A DNA stretch of 48,638 nucleotides from Alphaproteobacteria bacterium UBA3773 (lineage in GTDB: Bacteria; Pseudomonadota; Alphaproteobacteria; RF32; CAG-239), in contig DFFP01000010.1 of NCBI GenBank assembly GCA_002372275.1, positions 1-48,638 on the forward strand, read 5' to 3'. This document shows positions 1 through 7,155 of this stretch, piece by piece. The position numbers and the translations under genes were made by a program. Below the pieces are notes generated by a model. The model saw only the letters and a program-made list of their open reading frames with translations. It ran no database searches and was not told the DNA's origin. Every line of letters starts with the position of its first letter. Positions within the stretch are counted from its first letter, which is position 1.

Positions 1-393
1 AAATTTACCTATCCGATGACAGATGAAACACCTGTCGGTACACACACTTTAAACGCCAAAGGCGAGGTTGTCGAACTTTTGGAAAAGAAAGTGGTTGAAG
101 AGAAAGTGACCTATTACAACATTATCACTTATCATCATTTGAACTGCTTTGCCGGCAGCGTTTTAACATCATGCCGTTTGAACAACCTTTATCCGATTAA
201 AGATTTGAAGTTCGTCAAAGATGATCGCAAATTAACACCTTATGAAGAATTTTCAAAACTTGATCGCAAGTGGTATGACGGTTTACGCCTTTCCGAACAA
301 CCCAAAGATGTTAACCGCGATCATGCCGATGATCATGGCGATAAATCTTTAGAAGATTACGCTTTACGCTTAATCAAAATTATGAAAGCTTAA
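1..393 (+). CDS. C-terminal part of an unrecognised protein (5' end outside window)
   Basis: The reading frame is open from base 1 (KFTYPM...) to TAA at 391-393, giving 130 residues of a protein that begins upstream. The Met at base 16 is therefore probably internal. The segment is soluble in character, with no signal peptide or membrane segment, and has a charged region (DVNRDHADDHGDKS) before a helical end (LEDYALRLIKIMKA). A compact rho-independent terminator follows, so this is the last gene of its unit. I do not recognise the family. The neighbouring phosphodiester and phosphoglycerol enzymes hint at a cell-envelope locus, but that is context only. Confidence 0.7.
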   Translation, partial: KFTYPMTDETPVGTHTLNAKGEVVELLEKKVVEEKVTYYNIITYHHLNCFAGSVLTSCRLNNLYPIKDLKFVKDDRKLTPYEEFSKLDRKWYDGLRLSEQPKDVNRDHADDHGDKSLEDYALRLIKIMKA

Positions 394-416
394 AATTTAG
401 CTCACATTTTAGTTTG

Positions 417-452
417 CGCCTCATCTTATCAGAGATGGGGCGTAATTTTTTT
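417..452 (+). terminator. Rho-independent terminator
   Basis: A 10-bp stem (CGCCTCATCT with AGATGGGGCG, one G-U pair, 6-nt loop) is followed closely by a run of T. It lies 24 bases after the stop of the first gene. Confidence 0.85.
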
Positions 453-516
453 TAAAAATCTATTTAAACAGAACTTGCAAAATAAATTTGAATCCCATAA
501 ACTCTAAAAAAAACAG

Positions 517-1296
517 ATGGTAGAAATGAAAATGATAAAGAAATGTTTATATATTGCCGGCTTTTTATGTTGTTTGATTTTTTTAGTTTTTTGTATGTTC
601 AAAAATCGCCTTATTTCGACACAACAGATTGATTTTTCAAAAAAATTTTTAATTGCACATGCAGCAGGGGCCATAGACGATAAAACATATACCAATTCAT
701 TAGAGGCTCTTGATAAAGCCATCAATAATCATTTTAAGTTTATTGAACTCGATCTCGTTGAAACAACAGACGGACATATTTTGGCAGCGCATGATTGGCC
801 ATCGTTTCATGCTATAACAGGTCATCGGCATCAACAAGAACCTATATCTTTGAGTGAAGCAAAACAACGAAAAATTTTTGGAAAATATACCCCCATCTTT
901 GATGAAGATATTTTATCTGTTTTTGAAAATAATCCGGAACTTATTCTTGTAACGGATAAAATGAATAATTTTGATTTGTTGGAACGCTATTTTTCACCTC
1001 TTAAAAACAGAATGATTGTTGAAGTTTTTTCAATTGATAAATATAACGAAGCTTATAAGCGAGGTTTTCCGTATCCGGCTTTTTGTGTTAAGAAAAATAT
1101 TGATCGCCTAAATGAAGCTTTGAAAAATAATGTTTCGATAATCACATTCGATATGAGGGCAGAGCATTCTTTTTTTGAAAAAATCAAACAAAGCGGTTTG
1201 ATCTCGCTCGGATATACTTCCAATCAATTGAAATTTGTTCAAGAAAATACCTTTATCAACGGTATTTATACCGATCGGCTTGTTCCGCAAAGGTAA
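517..1296 (+). CDS. Glycerophosphodiester phosphodiesterase family protein, membrane anchored
   Basis: A 259-residue member of the GDPD TIM-barrel family, which hydrolyses glycerophosphodiesters to glycerol-3-phosphate and an alcohol. An N-terminal hydrophobic segment (about residues 10-27) suggests a signal anchor, so the domain would face the periplasm. Family landmarks are IAHAAG with His48, the TNSLEAL segment, IELDL with Glu77 and Asp79, and the second catalytic-type His92 in AHDW. The canonical HRG is HAA here, so the usual Arg is missing; the other acid and base residues remain. Several Met codons lie close together (517, 529, 532) without a strong ribosome site, so the start is uncertain. 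It converges on a phosphoglycerol-transferase-like gene, which suggests a role in turnover of glycerophosphate-decorated envelope glycans. Confidence 0.8.
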   Translation: MVEMKMIKKCLYIAGFLCCLIFLVFCMFKNRLISTQQIDFSKKFLIAHAAGAIDDKTYTNSLEALDKAINNHFKFIELDLVETTDGHILAAHDWPSFHAITGHRHQQEPISLSEAKQRKIFGKYTPIFDEDILSVFENNPELILVTDKMNNFDLLERYFSPLKNRMIVEVFSIDKYNEAYKRGFPYPAFCVKKNIDRLNEALKNNVSIITFDMRAEHSFFEKIKQSGLISLGYTSNQLKFVQENTFINGIYTDRLVPQR

Positions 1297-1311
1297 AGCC
1301 TGTCATACTTC

Positions 1312-2751
1312 TTATTTTTTAATCAATTTTCTGAGCCATTCAAAAAAGTGTTGAACACCTAAATTTTTGAAACGATTGTTCGGGGTATAATATCTTTTTG
1401 ACAGACTTGGAACGTCTGAAAATATAGATCTGCCGAGACCAAAGCTATGCTGAGGTAAATTGTAGCCGAGCCATTCTAAAATTGTGGGTGCCATATCCGG
1501 CATAGACCATTTTTTATCAATTTGAAAATTGTCTTGGCCTTTTTTTAAAAAAGCGGTGTAAACCGTGCGTTTTTGAAAAGGAAATTTTAATGAATGCATT
1601 TTTTTTGTTAATTCACTTTTCATTTGTGGGTGATCACCTATCAAAATAAGTCGAGTGTTATCATAAAAAGGCTGATTTTGAAACCAATGAACAAACTCTG
1701 AAACATTTTTATCAGCACATTCAACAGCGCCATAGATATCTTCATTAAAAGAACAGTTTTTAGAAACGTAGCCGTTGGGTGCATGTGTGTCAAGAGTGAC
1801 AACAACATAAAGAAAAGGTATTGTCATCTTTATCAGTTCGGTGAGTTGTTCTTTAGCAAGCTCAAAAACTTTTTTATCGTTAATTCCCCATTTTGTACCT
1901 GAATCCGATTCGGTTATTTTGTTTTGCTTCAATAATTCTTTTTTTCCTGTTATATCAGAAAAACCGTGAGATTGTAAAAAAATGTTTGTTCCGACATAAG
2001 TTAAATCTCCTCCTTGAAACCATACAGTGTGATAACCCTGTTTTTGTAATAGTTCGGGAAAACACTTAAGTTTAGGATAAAAATTGCTACGACTATCGTG
2101 TGCAAAGAAATAATCTAACGGAATACCGCAGAAAAATGCAACCTGTGCCGAAATTGTATTGCTCGTTCCCACAAGAGATAAATAATTCGGAAATGATAAA
2201 GATTCTTTTTGAATAGCTGATAAATTAGGAATAAGGTTTCGACCAAAAATTTGTTCATCACTGAAAGAATTTTCCATGCTCTCCAAAAAAACAATGACTA
2301 TATTTTCCGGTTTAGGATTTCCTTTTAATGATGATACTTGAACATATTCTTTTTCATAGACAGGCGGAAATTTGAATAAATGAAATAAAAATTTATGATA
2401 GGGAAATATAAAGCATGACAATCCGATAAAACTGAAACAAAAAGTAAATAATATCAGTACTTGTATTCTTATTTTTTTGAAATGTATAAAACGTTCCATA
2501 AAATAGGTTAAGCAAAAAATCAAAACAAATCCGATACATAAAATGATTATTTCTACTGTTTGAAAAAAAAGCGGCAGACCTTTGAGTGGTTGCGAAACTG
2601 AAATTAAAATATCATTTATGGAAACAGAGCCAAAATACAAAGCAATCAATGCACTGAAGCATAATATGCTATAAGCGCTGAAAATGCTTAAAAAAGAAAA
2701 TAGACGCCAAATTGATATAAAGGGAATGTTAATATTTTTACGTTCAGTCAT
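1312..2751 (-). CDS. LTA synthase/OpgB-type membrane sulfatase (phosphoglycerol or phosphoethanolamine transferase)
   Basis: A 479-residue membrane enzyme. The first ~130 residues hold about four hydrophobic segments and the rest is an alkaline-phosphatase/sulfatase fold expected in the periplasm. Visible landmarks are IVIVFLESMENSF (metal-binding Glu), GTSNT with the likely nucleophile Thr, WFQGGDLTYVGT, WGINDKKVF, VVTLDTHAP and ILIGDHPQM (metal-binding Asp-His near the end). Such enzymes move phosphoglycerol or phosphoethanolamine from phospholipid to glycans (OpgB, LtaS) or lipid A (EptA). The WGI(N)D motif and overall layout look closer to OpgB/LtaS, but substrate cannot be set from sequence. 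The downstream convergent GDPD fits glycerophosphate metabolism. Confidence 0.8.
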   Translation of the reverse strand: MTERKNINIPFISIWRLFSFLSIFSAYSILCFSALIALYFGSVSINDILISVSQPLKGLPLFFQTVEIIILCIGFVLIFCLTYFMERFIHFKKIRIQVLILFTFCFSFIGLSCFIFPYHKFLFHLFKFPPVYEKEYVQVSSLKGNPKPENIVIVFLESMENSFSDEQIFGRNLIPNLSAIQKESLSFPNYLSLVGTSNTISAQVAFFCGIPLDYFFAHDSRSNFYPKLKCFPELLQKQGYHTVWFQGGDLTYVGTNIFLQSHGFSDITGKKELLKQNKITESDSGTKWGINDKKVFELAKEQLTELIKMTIPFLYVVVTLDTHAPNGYVSKNCSFNEDIYGAVECADKNVSEFVHWFQNQPFYDNTRLILIGDHPQMKSELTKKMHSLKFPFQKRTVYTAFLKKGQDNFQIDKKWSMPDMAPTILEWLGYNLPQHSFGLGRSIFSDVPSLSKRYYTPNNRFKNLGVQHFFEWLRKLIKK

Positions 2752-2766
2752 GTTTTTTATTTTTAA

Positions 2767-2829
2767 TTATTTATCTCGGCTGTCTGCCATTTTCTGTTCC
2801 TTTTGTTTTGAAGCACTATCATAAGCCAT
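2767..2829 (-). CDS. Possible 20-residue leader peptide or remnant ORF
   Basis: An ATG-to-TAA frame encodes a hydrophilic 20-residue peptide (MAYDSASKQK then EQKMADSRDK) ending 15 nt before the start of the sulfatase-like gene on the same strand. An AAAGGA lies before its internal Met, so a 7-residue version is equally possible. It has no recognisable family and may be chance. Confidence 0.2.
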   Translation of the reverse strand: MAYDSASKQKEQKMADSRDK

Positions 2830-2875
2830 TTATTTTTTGTTTCAACGTTTTTTATTTAGAAATAACGATTTAAGG

Positions 2876-2904
2876 TTTACTTTTTTAAGTAAATTTGCTA
2901 GAAT
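2876..2904 (+). promoter_or_regulatory. Promoter of leader RNA A
   Basis: A -35 TTTACT (2876-2881) and a -10 TAGAAT (2899-2904) are separated by exactly 17 nt. The predicted start, about 2911, falls just before the first hairpin of the leader. The same geometry occurs at leaders B and C. Confidence 0.7.
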
Positions 2905-2910
2905 AATGGT

Positions 2911-3092
2911 TGAGGCAGGATGGTGTCTGTCTTGAGGTGTAGAAGCCTCCATCAGTTGTCGCTTTCTAAAGCGATATTATTTCTTCCGACCAATCGGTTG
3001 GAAGGTGACTAATAAGTTATTTTAACAAATATGTCCACTATTACTGATGATAGCTTCTAACTTCCAACCGCCTGCACCAAGGCGATTTTTTA
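2911..3092 (+). promoter_or_regulatory. Structured 5' leader RNA, copy A (candidate attenuator or riboswitch)
   Basis: Elements in order: hairpin P1 AGGCA-GGATGG-TGTCT (2913-2928); a short GAGG/CCTC hairpin; hairpin P2 (2959-2974); outer helix P3, TATTAT (2975-2980) with ATGATA (3047-3052); switch hairpin strand 1 CTTCCGACC (2983-2991) with strand 2 CGGTTGGAAG (2995-3004); an inner AATAAG-GTTA-TTT-TAAC-type hairpin (about 3010-3032); strand 3 CTTCCAACCG (3061-3070), a perfect 10-bp complement of strand 2; then an intrinsic terminator. Copies B (23.8 kb) and C (44.4 kb) keep the helices with different bases. The consistent fold, promoter distance and terminator before the ribosome site argue for cis regulation. 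I do not recognise a known class. Confidence 0.75.
3069..3091 (+). terminator. Intrinsic terminator inside leader A
   Basis: CGCCT-GCACCA-AGGCG followed by A and six T, 18 bases before the start codon of gene A. It abuts strand 3 of the leader, so read-through would be conditional. Confidence 0.75.
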
Positions 3093-3109
3093 TACGTTGG
3101 AGAAAGAAC

Positions 3110-4051
3110 ATGAAGTATATAATTTTAAGAATAATAACTATGTTTTATATGGTTGGTATATTAGCCGTTTCTAAATCATTTGCCTCATGCCCATCTGGAC
3201 AAACGGAAGATAATACTTCAGGACACTGCATAAAACAGCAAATTGCTTGTTCAGGAAAATGTACATATTATTACGACACCACAACACATGATTTTTGGGT
3301 AAACAAAAATGCAGGAATTGCTGATGGTGTAGAAGTTTTAATGGATTCAGGTCTTTCATATTTTGTGAATAAAAATATAAATAATGTAACTATAGGAGAA
3401 GGAATTACAGGTTTCGCAAGAAATTCAAGCGGTTATATCATTACTTCAGGACTTAATGGTATTGCAACAGATGGTGTATTAACATTACCATCAACTTTAG
3501 GTAATACATCAAGAGACTTCTTTTTTAATACGCAATTTTCTACAATTGATGCATCTGCTATGAAAAATGTAAATATAGATTTTGCGCGTGATGGTAAAGA
3601 TGTCAACATTATATTAAGTCAAGATTCGAATGTTCATATCTTGATTAGTGATGCTTATGGATCAACAGTACCTTATGCAGTCAATATTATATGCAAAGGT
3701 AATAAACAAAAATGTGATTCTCAGGTTAAAACAGGTATAACTTGGCCCAATATACATAATATAACAAAAGAAAATATAACTTATTACGTAGGTGATGATG
3801 ATAATGGAAATTGGGAAGTATGGACTGATGAAGGAAAAATGATATATGAAGATTCTTCAATGCAAAAATTACTTGCAAAATATGATTTTGATGGTAATCA
3901 AACAGGAGTTTATCTATACGATAAAGGCGGAAATTTGATTAAAGCTTTAGAAAATGGTGTCGAAGTTTATAGACGAAGGATATATACTCCTGCCGAAGCA
4001 GCATCTGTTGTTCAAAATAATAAAAACAAATTCAGCATCATATACAGGTAA
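3110..4051 (+). CDS. Secreted protein A with shared C-terminal tail, leader-RNA controlled
   Basis: A 313-residue exported protein of unknown function. I place the start at 3110 (GGAGAAAGAAC before ATG) because it yields a clean signal peptide (MKYIILRIIT..., cleavage near SFA-SC). A longer frame from 3047 would begin inside the leader's P3 helix. After the signal come SCPSGQTEDN and SGHC, then CSGKCTYYYD, matching the Cys-x3-Cys-Thr module of proteins B and C. The middle is Asn/Asp/Ile-rich and beta-like (NVTIGEGITGFA, LPSTLGN), reminiscent of degenerate BspA repeats but without regular LRRs. The last 27 residues (RRIYTPAEAA ... NNKNKFSIIYR) form the conserved tail. It converges on dnaG with a 24-base gap. 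Surface or secreted location is inferred. Confidence 0.75.
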   Translation: MKYIILRIITMFYMVGILAVSKSFASCPSGQTEDNTSGHCIKQQIACSGKCTYYYDTTTHDFWVNKNAGIADGVEVLMDSGLSYFVNKNINNVTIGEGITGFARNSSGYIITSGLNGIATDGVLTLPSTLGNTSRDFFFNTQFSTIDASAMKNVNIDFARDGKDVNIILSQDSNVHILISDAYGSTVPYAVNIICKGNKQKCDSQVKTGITWPNIHNITKENITYYVGDDDNGNWEVWTDEGKMIYEDSSMQKLLAKYDFDGNQTGVYLYDKGGNLIKALENGVEVYRRRIYTPAEAASVVQNNKNKFSIIYR

Positions 4052-4075
4052 AATGTATTCTGTTAAAATCAGGCG

Positions 4076-5842
4076 TTAATTATTCATCTCAGCTATTAAC
4101 GCATTGAGCTCTTCAATGAGGGTGAGGTATTGTTCTAAATCAGATGCGCTAGCGTTCGGCTTTTCGATTTTGAGGGCGGCTTCCCTGATATCGCGCTTTA
4201 ATTCATTGATTTGAACGCCGGTCAATAATTCGTTGATTTGTTTTTTGATTTGAAATTCATCTGTTTGCTGAGAGCGAATCATTTGAAGTTCCCAAAGTTC
4301 GTTTAGGTCTTTTTCAAACCCTTCAGCACACAGTGTTTGATAAATTTTTGCGCTATCGTGTTCGTCGTGCGAAAGTTCAAACAATCGCATTAAAATCATA
4401 CTTCCCTTAAATTTTGATAAATCAAACATCATCAGCTTTTCTTCCATTTCTTCGGCCAATTGAGGAAAAAGAAGAAGAGCCGCCAAAATAAACCTTAAAT
4501 CCACATCTTTTAAGGGGGAGGTGATTTGATGCGGGCGCTTATAAGACGTATTTGACTGTTTCTTCTGAAATGAGCCTTGACCGTATGTTTCAAATAAGCG
4601 CTTTTTCATCTCGGTGACGTAATAGGCTCTGACCTCTTTATTTTCGATTTTTAAGATTTCTTCTTTGATGTTCTTTTCAATCAAAGCCTTTCGTTCAGGC
4701 GTATCGGCAAGATGTGTACGCGTGTTTTTTTGCCATACAAGATCAATCAGAGGCATCGTTTGAGAAAAAAGCTTTTCAAATTCATCTGCGCCTTTCGCAC
4801 GCAAAAACTCATCCGGATCCATTTTATCGGGCAAAAACATAAATTGAAGCGAATAACCGGGTTTCAAAAGCGGCAAGGCTCTGTCAATTGAGCGAACGGC
4901 AGCTTTAATGCCGGCGGCATCACCGTCAAAACAAAGCACGGGTTCCGGCACTACCTGCCACGCTTTGATGATTTGATCTTCGGTTAAGGCTGTTCCCATC
5001 GGGGCAACGGCATACGGAAAACCGAACTTATCAAGTGCAATCACATCCATATATCCTTCGCAAACAATCAGACGCTTTTTTTCATATCCTGCGTCACGTG
5101 CAAAGTTATAATTGTAGAGCATTTTGCGCTTGTTAAACAAGTTTGTTTCAGGCGAGTTGAGGTATTTGGGTTGCCCGTCGCCCATGATTCGTCCGCCAAA
5201 GGCAATCACATGATTTTGTCTGTCAAAAATCGGAATCATCACGCGATTTTTGAAAAAGTCATGCGTTGTTCCGCTTTCCTGCGAGGTCACAATAAGCCCG
5301 AGTTCAGACATATCAAGCTCGCTCACACCTTTTGATTTTAAATAAGCTTTTAAGCCGTTGTTTTGAGGGGCAAAGCCTAAACGAAATTTTTGAATTAAGT
5401 CATCTGTTAAGCCGCGATGATAAAAATATTCCAATCCTTTTTGCCCTTCAGGCAGTTTGAGCATTTTTTCATAATAAGAGGCGGCCAGATCCATAATTTC
5501 AAAAAGAGATTGTCTTTTTTGATTTTCTAAAGAATTTTCTTTTGAAAATTTCGGCATCGGCAAGCCTGCCTTGTGCGCCAATTTTTCAATGGCATCCATA
5601 AAAGGCAAACCGTTGGCGTTCATTTCAAAACCGACAATATCGCCGTGCGCACCGCAACCAAAACAATGATAAAACCCTTTGGCATCATTGACCGTAAAAG
5701 AGGGGGTCTTTTCGTTATGAAAAGGGCAAAGCCCCATATATTCGCGCCCGCGTTTGGTCAGCTTTACTTTTTCGGAAACAATGTCCGAAACGGCGATTCG
5801 GCTTCGAAGTTCTTCTAAAAATTTTTGTAAGTTGTCTTCCAT
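4076..5842 (-). CDS. dnaG: DNA primase
   Basis: A 588-residue DnaG that makes RNA primers at the replication fork with DnaB helicase. The N-terminal CHC2 zinc finger is intact (Cys39, His42, Cys60, Cys63 in LCPFHNEKTPSF and FYHCFGCG). The primase core contains GGRIMGDGQPKYLNSPET and a TOPRIM domain with CEGYMDVIAL and VLCFDGDAAG (about residues 258-330). The C-terminal ~150 residues are the helical DnaB-interacting region. It is the last gene of a minus-strand run (zinc-ribbon, yqeY, dnaG) with a 12-base gap from yqeY. rpoD, which often follows dnaG, is absent; leader-controlled gene A lies there instead. Confidence 0.97.
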   Translation of the reverse strand: MEDNLQKFLEELRSRIAVSDIVSEKVKLTKRGREYMGLCPFHNEKTPSFTVNDAKGFYHCFGCGAHGDIVGFEMNANGLPFMDAIEKLAHKAGLPMPKFSKENSLENQKRQSLFEIMDLAASYYEKMLKLPEGQKGLEYFYHRGLTDDLIQKFRLGFAPQNNGLKAYLKSKGVSELDMSELGLIVTSQESGTTHDFFKNRVMIPIFDRQNHVIAFGGRIMGDGQPKYLNSPETNLFNKRKMLYNYNFARDAGYEKKRLIVCEGYMDVIALDKFGFPYAVAPMGTALTEDQIIKAWQVVPEPVLCFDGDAAGIKAAVRSIDRALPLLKPGYSLQFMFLPDKMDPDEFLRAKGADEFEKLFSQTMPLIDLVWQKNTRTHLADTPERKALIEKNIKEEILKIENKEVRAYYVTEMKKRLFETYGQGSFQKKQSNTSYKRPHQITSPLKDVDLRFILAALLLFPQLAEEMEEKLMMFDLSKFKGSMILMRLFELSHDEHDSAKIYQTLCAEGFEKDLNELWELQMIRSQQTDEFQIKKQINELLTGVQINELKRDIREAALKIEKPNASASDLEQYLTLIEELNALIAEMNN

Positions 5843-5854
5843 AACGATCCGGTT

Positions 5855-6307
5855 TTAGGAAAGTAAACTCTTAATGAGGGCAGAAACAGCGCCAAAGTCC
5901 ATTTGTCCGGCATATTTGGAGCGAAGTTCTGACATAACTTTTCCCATATCTTTCATTGAAGTTGCACCGACAGTTTCAATCACTTCTTTAACGGCAGCCT
6001 CTGTTTCTTCGCTTGAGAGCATTTTAGGCAAAAAGCGCTCAATGACCGTTATTTCATTTTGTTCTTTTTCAGCCAGTTCCGGACGACCGCCTTTTTCAAA
6101 CATTTCAATAGATTCGCGGCGTTGTTTAATCATTGTTTGCATCATTGATAAAAGCTCACTGTCTTCGGCTTTTTCTTTGCCTTTGCCTCTGGCATCAACA
6201 TCTTTTTCTTTGAGGCCTGCAATAATCATACGAATGGCGTTTGTTTCCATCATATTTTTTGATTTCATGGCTTCTTTTAATGCATTTTGAAGATCTTCAC
6301 GTAACAT
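5855..6307 (-). CDS. GatB/YqeY domain protein
   Basis: A 150-residue YqeY-like protein, which resembles the tRNA-binding tail domain of GatB. The pattern is typical: an N-terminal MLREDLQNALKEAMKSKN, then ATNAIRMI-like and KQRRESIEMFEKGGRPELAEKE, and a C-terminal DMGKVMSELRSKYAGQMD. Its exact role is unsettled in the family. The AAGGAG ribosome site lies within the last codons of the upstream zinc-ribbon gene, implying translational coupling. The yqeY-dnaG order is common in bacteria. Confidence 0.93.
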   Translation of the reverse strand: MLREDLQNALKEAMKSKNMMETNAIRMIIAGLKEKDVDARGKGKEKAEDSELLSMMQTMIKQRRESIEMFEKGGRPELAEKEQNEITVIERFLPKMLSSEETEAAVKEVIETVGATSMKDMGKVMSELRSKYAGQMDFGAVSALIKSLLS

Positions 6308-6309
6308 TT

Positions 6310-7020
6310 TTATTCTCCTTTTGTGAAATCTGTAAAAGTAATTTGAATATTTTTATATCCCGGGGTCGGGTTTGTTAGAACAACTTCAAACGGAATTTTA
6401 AAATGAGGGTAGGTTCTCGTTTGGTCAATTCGATGGAATGTTTCAGAAATTTTTTGCCCGTTTTGGTCGTAACAGCTCACCTTAAGCGGTAAAATGTTGA
6501 GCGTGTATTCAGACGGGTTGTTGATAATTCCTTTAATTTTAATTTTTGAGATATTGTCTGAAACAAATTCTTCGGTTGAGAGATGATCAAGCTGCAGATA
6601 TCTGCCGTCTTGAATGCTTTCAATGCCGAGTTTTTGATAAAATTTTTCGGCATTTGGCGCATAACGCACCACATCATAACGCAAAAAATAAAGCAAAGAC
6701 GAGAAAAGAGCCAAAATAATCAATATCAAAAACCAATTGATTTTGTTTTTATAGACCATTGAGCGGATGACCCGGATTTTTGTTTTCGACCGATTGCTCA
6801 GTTCAGGTGCAAAAAGATCTTCAATGTTGTCACCATACGTTTTTTCAAACATTTCGGCAACTTCGTTTTTACTTGTTTCAGGATCTTTCGGCAGAGCATC
6901 GCTTAAAAATGCCGTAAATACACTGTTGCACTGAGAACAATGCATTTTCAAACCTTGATCGTTAAGAACGTTGTCATCTATGTTATATATAACTTGACAT
7001 TGCGGGCATTTAATCAGCAT
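6310..7020 (-). CDS. MJ0042-type zinc-ribbon membrane protein
   Basis: A 236-residue protein beginning with a zinc ribbon (IKCPQCQVIYNID then LKMHCSQCNSVF), an acidic linker with FEKTYGDNIEDLFAPE, one membrane segment (NWFLILIILALFSSLLYFL, near residue 110), and a periplasmic domain resembling DUF3426 (IKIKGIINNPSEYTLNI). The start at Met 7020 is preferred because the ribbon normally begins at the N-terminus; a frame open to 7089 would add 23 unconserved residues. It is divergent from ftsE, the usual alphaproteobacterial arrangement, but function is not established. Confidence 0.85.
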   Translation of the reverse strand: MLIKCPQCQVIYNIDDNVLNDQGLKMHCSQCNSVFTAFLSDALPKDPETSKNEVAEMFEKTYGDNIEDLFAPELSNRSKTKIRVIRSMVYKNKINWFLILIILALFSSLLYFLRYDVVRYAPNAEKFYQKLGIESIQDGRYLQLDHLSTEEFVSDNISKIKIKGIINNPSEYTLNILPLKVSCYDQNGQKISETFHRIDQTRTYPHFKIPFEVVLTNPTPGYKNIQITFTDFTKGE

Positions 7021-7113
7021 ATTTAAAACTCTTTTTTTATTTTTCTTGATACGATTTTGTATATTAAAGTGAAAAAAACATAGAATCAAAGAAAAAAAAT
7101 ACTTTATTAAATG

Positions 7114-7119
7114 TATAAT
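7114..7119 (+). promoter_or_regulatory. Possible -10 element of the ftsEX cluster
   Basis: A perfect TATAAT lies 36 bases before the ftsE start; no convincing -35 is seen. It supports translation starting at 7156, not at the Met at 7111 next to it. Confidence 0.35.
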
Positions 7120-7155
7120 TGGTATATCATCAAGAAAGTTTTAAGCGGAGGATTT

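Noticed and set aside
2911..3092. T-box leader
   Set aside because: No T-box sequence (AGGGTGGNACCGCG) or specifier loop; downstream genes are secreted proteins, not amino-acid genes.
3047..3109. Extended N-terminus of protein A beginning at 3047
   Set aside because: This stretch is the P3 arm, strand 3 and terminator of the leader RNA; a good ribosome site and signal peptide place the start at 3110.
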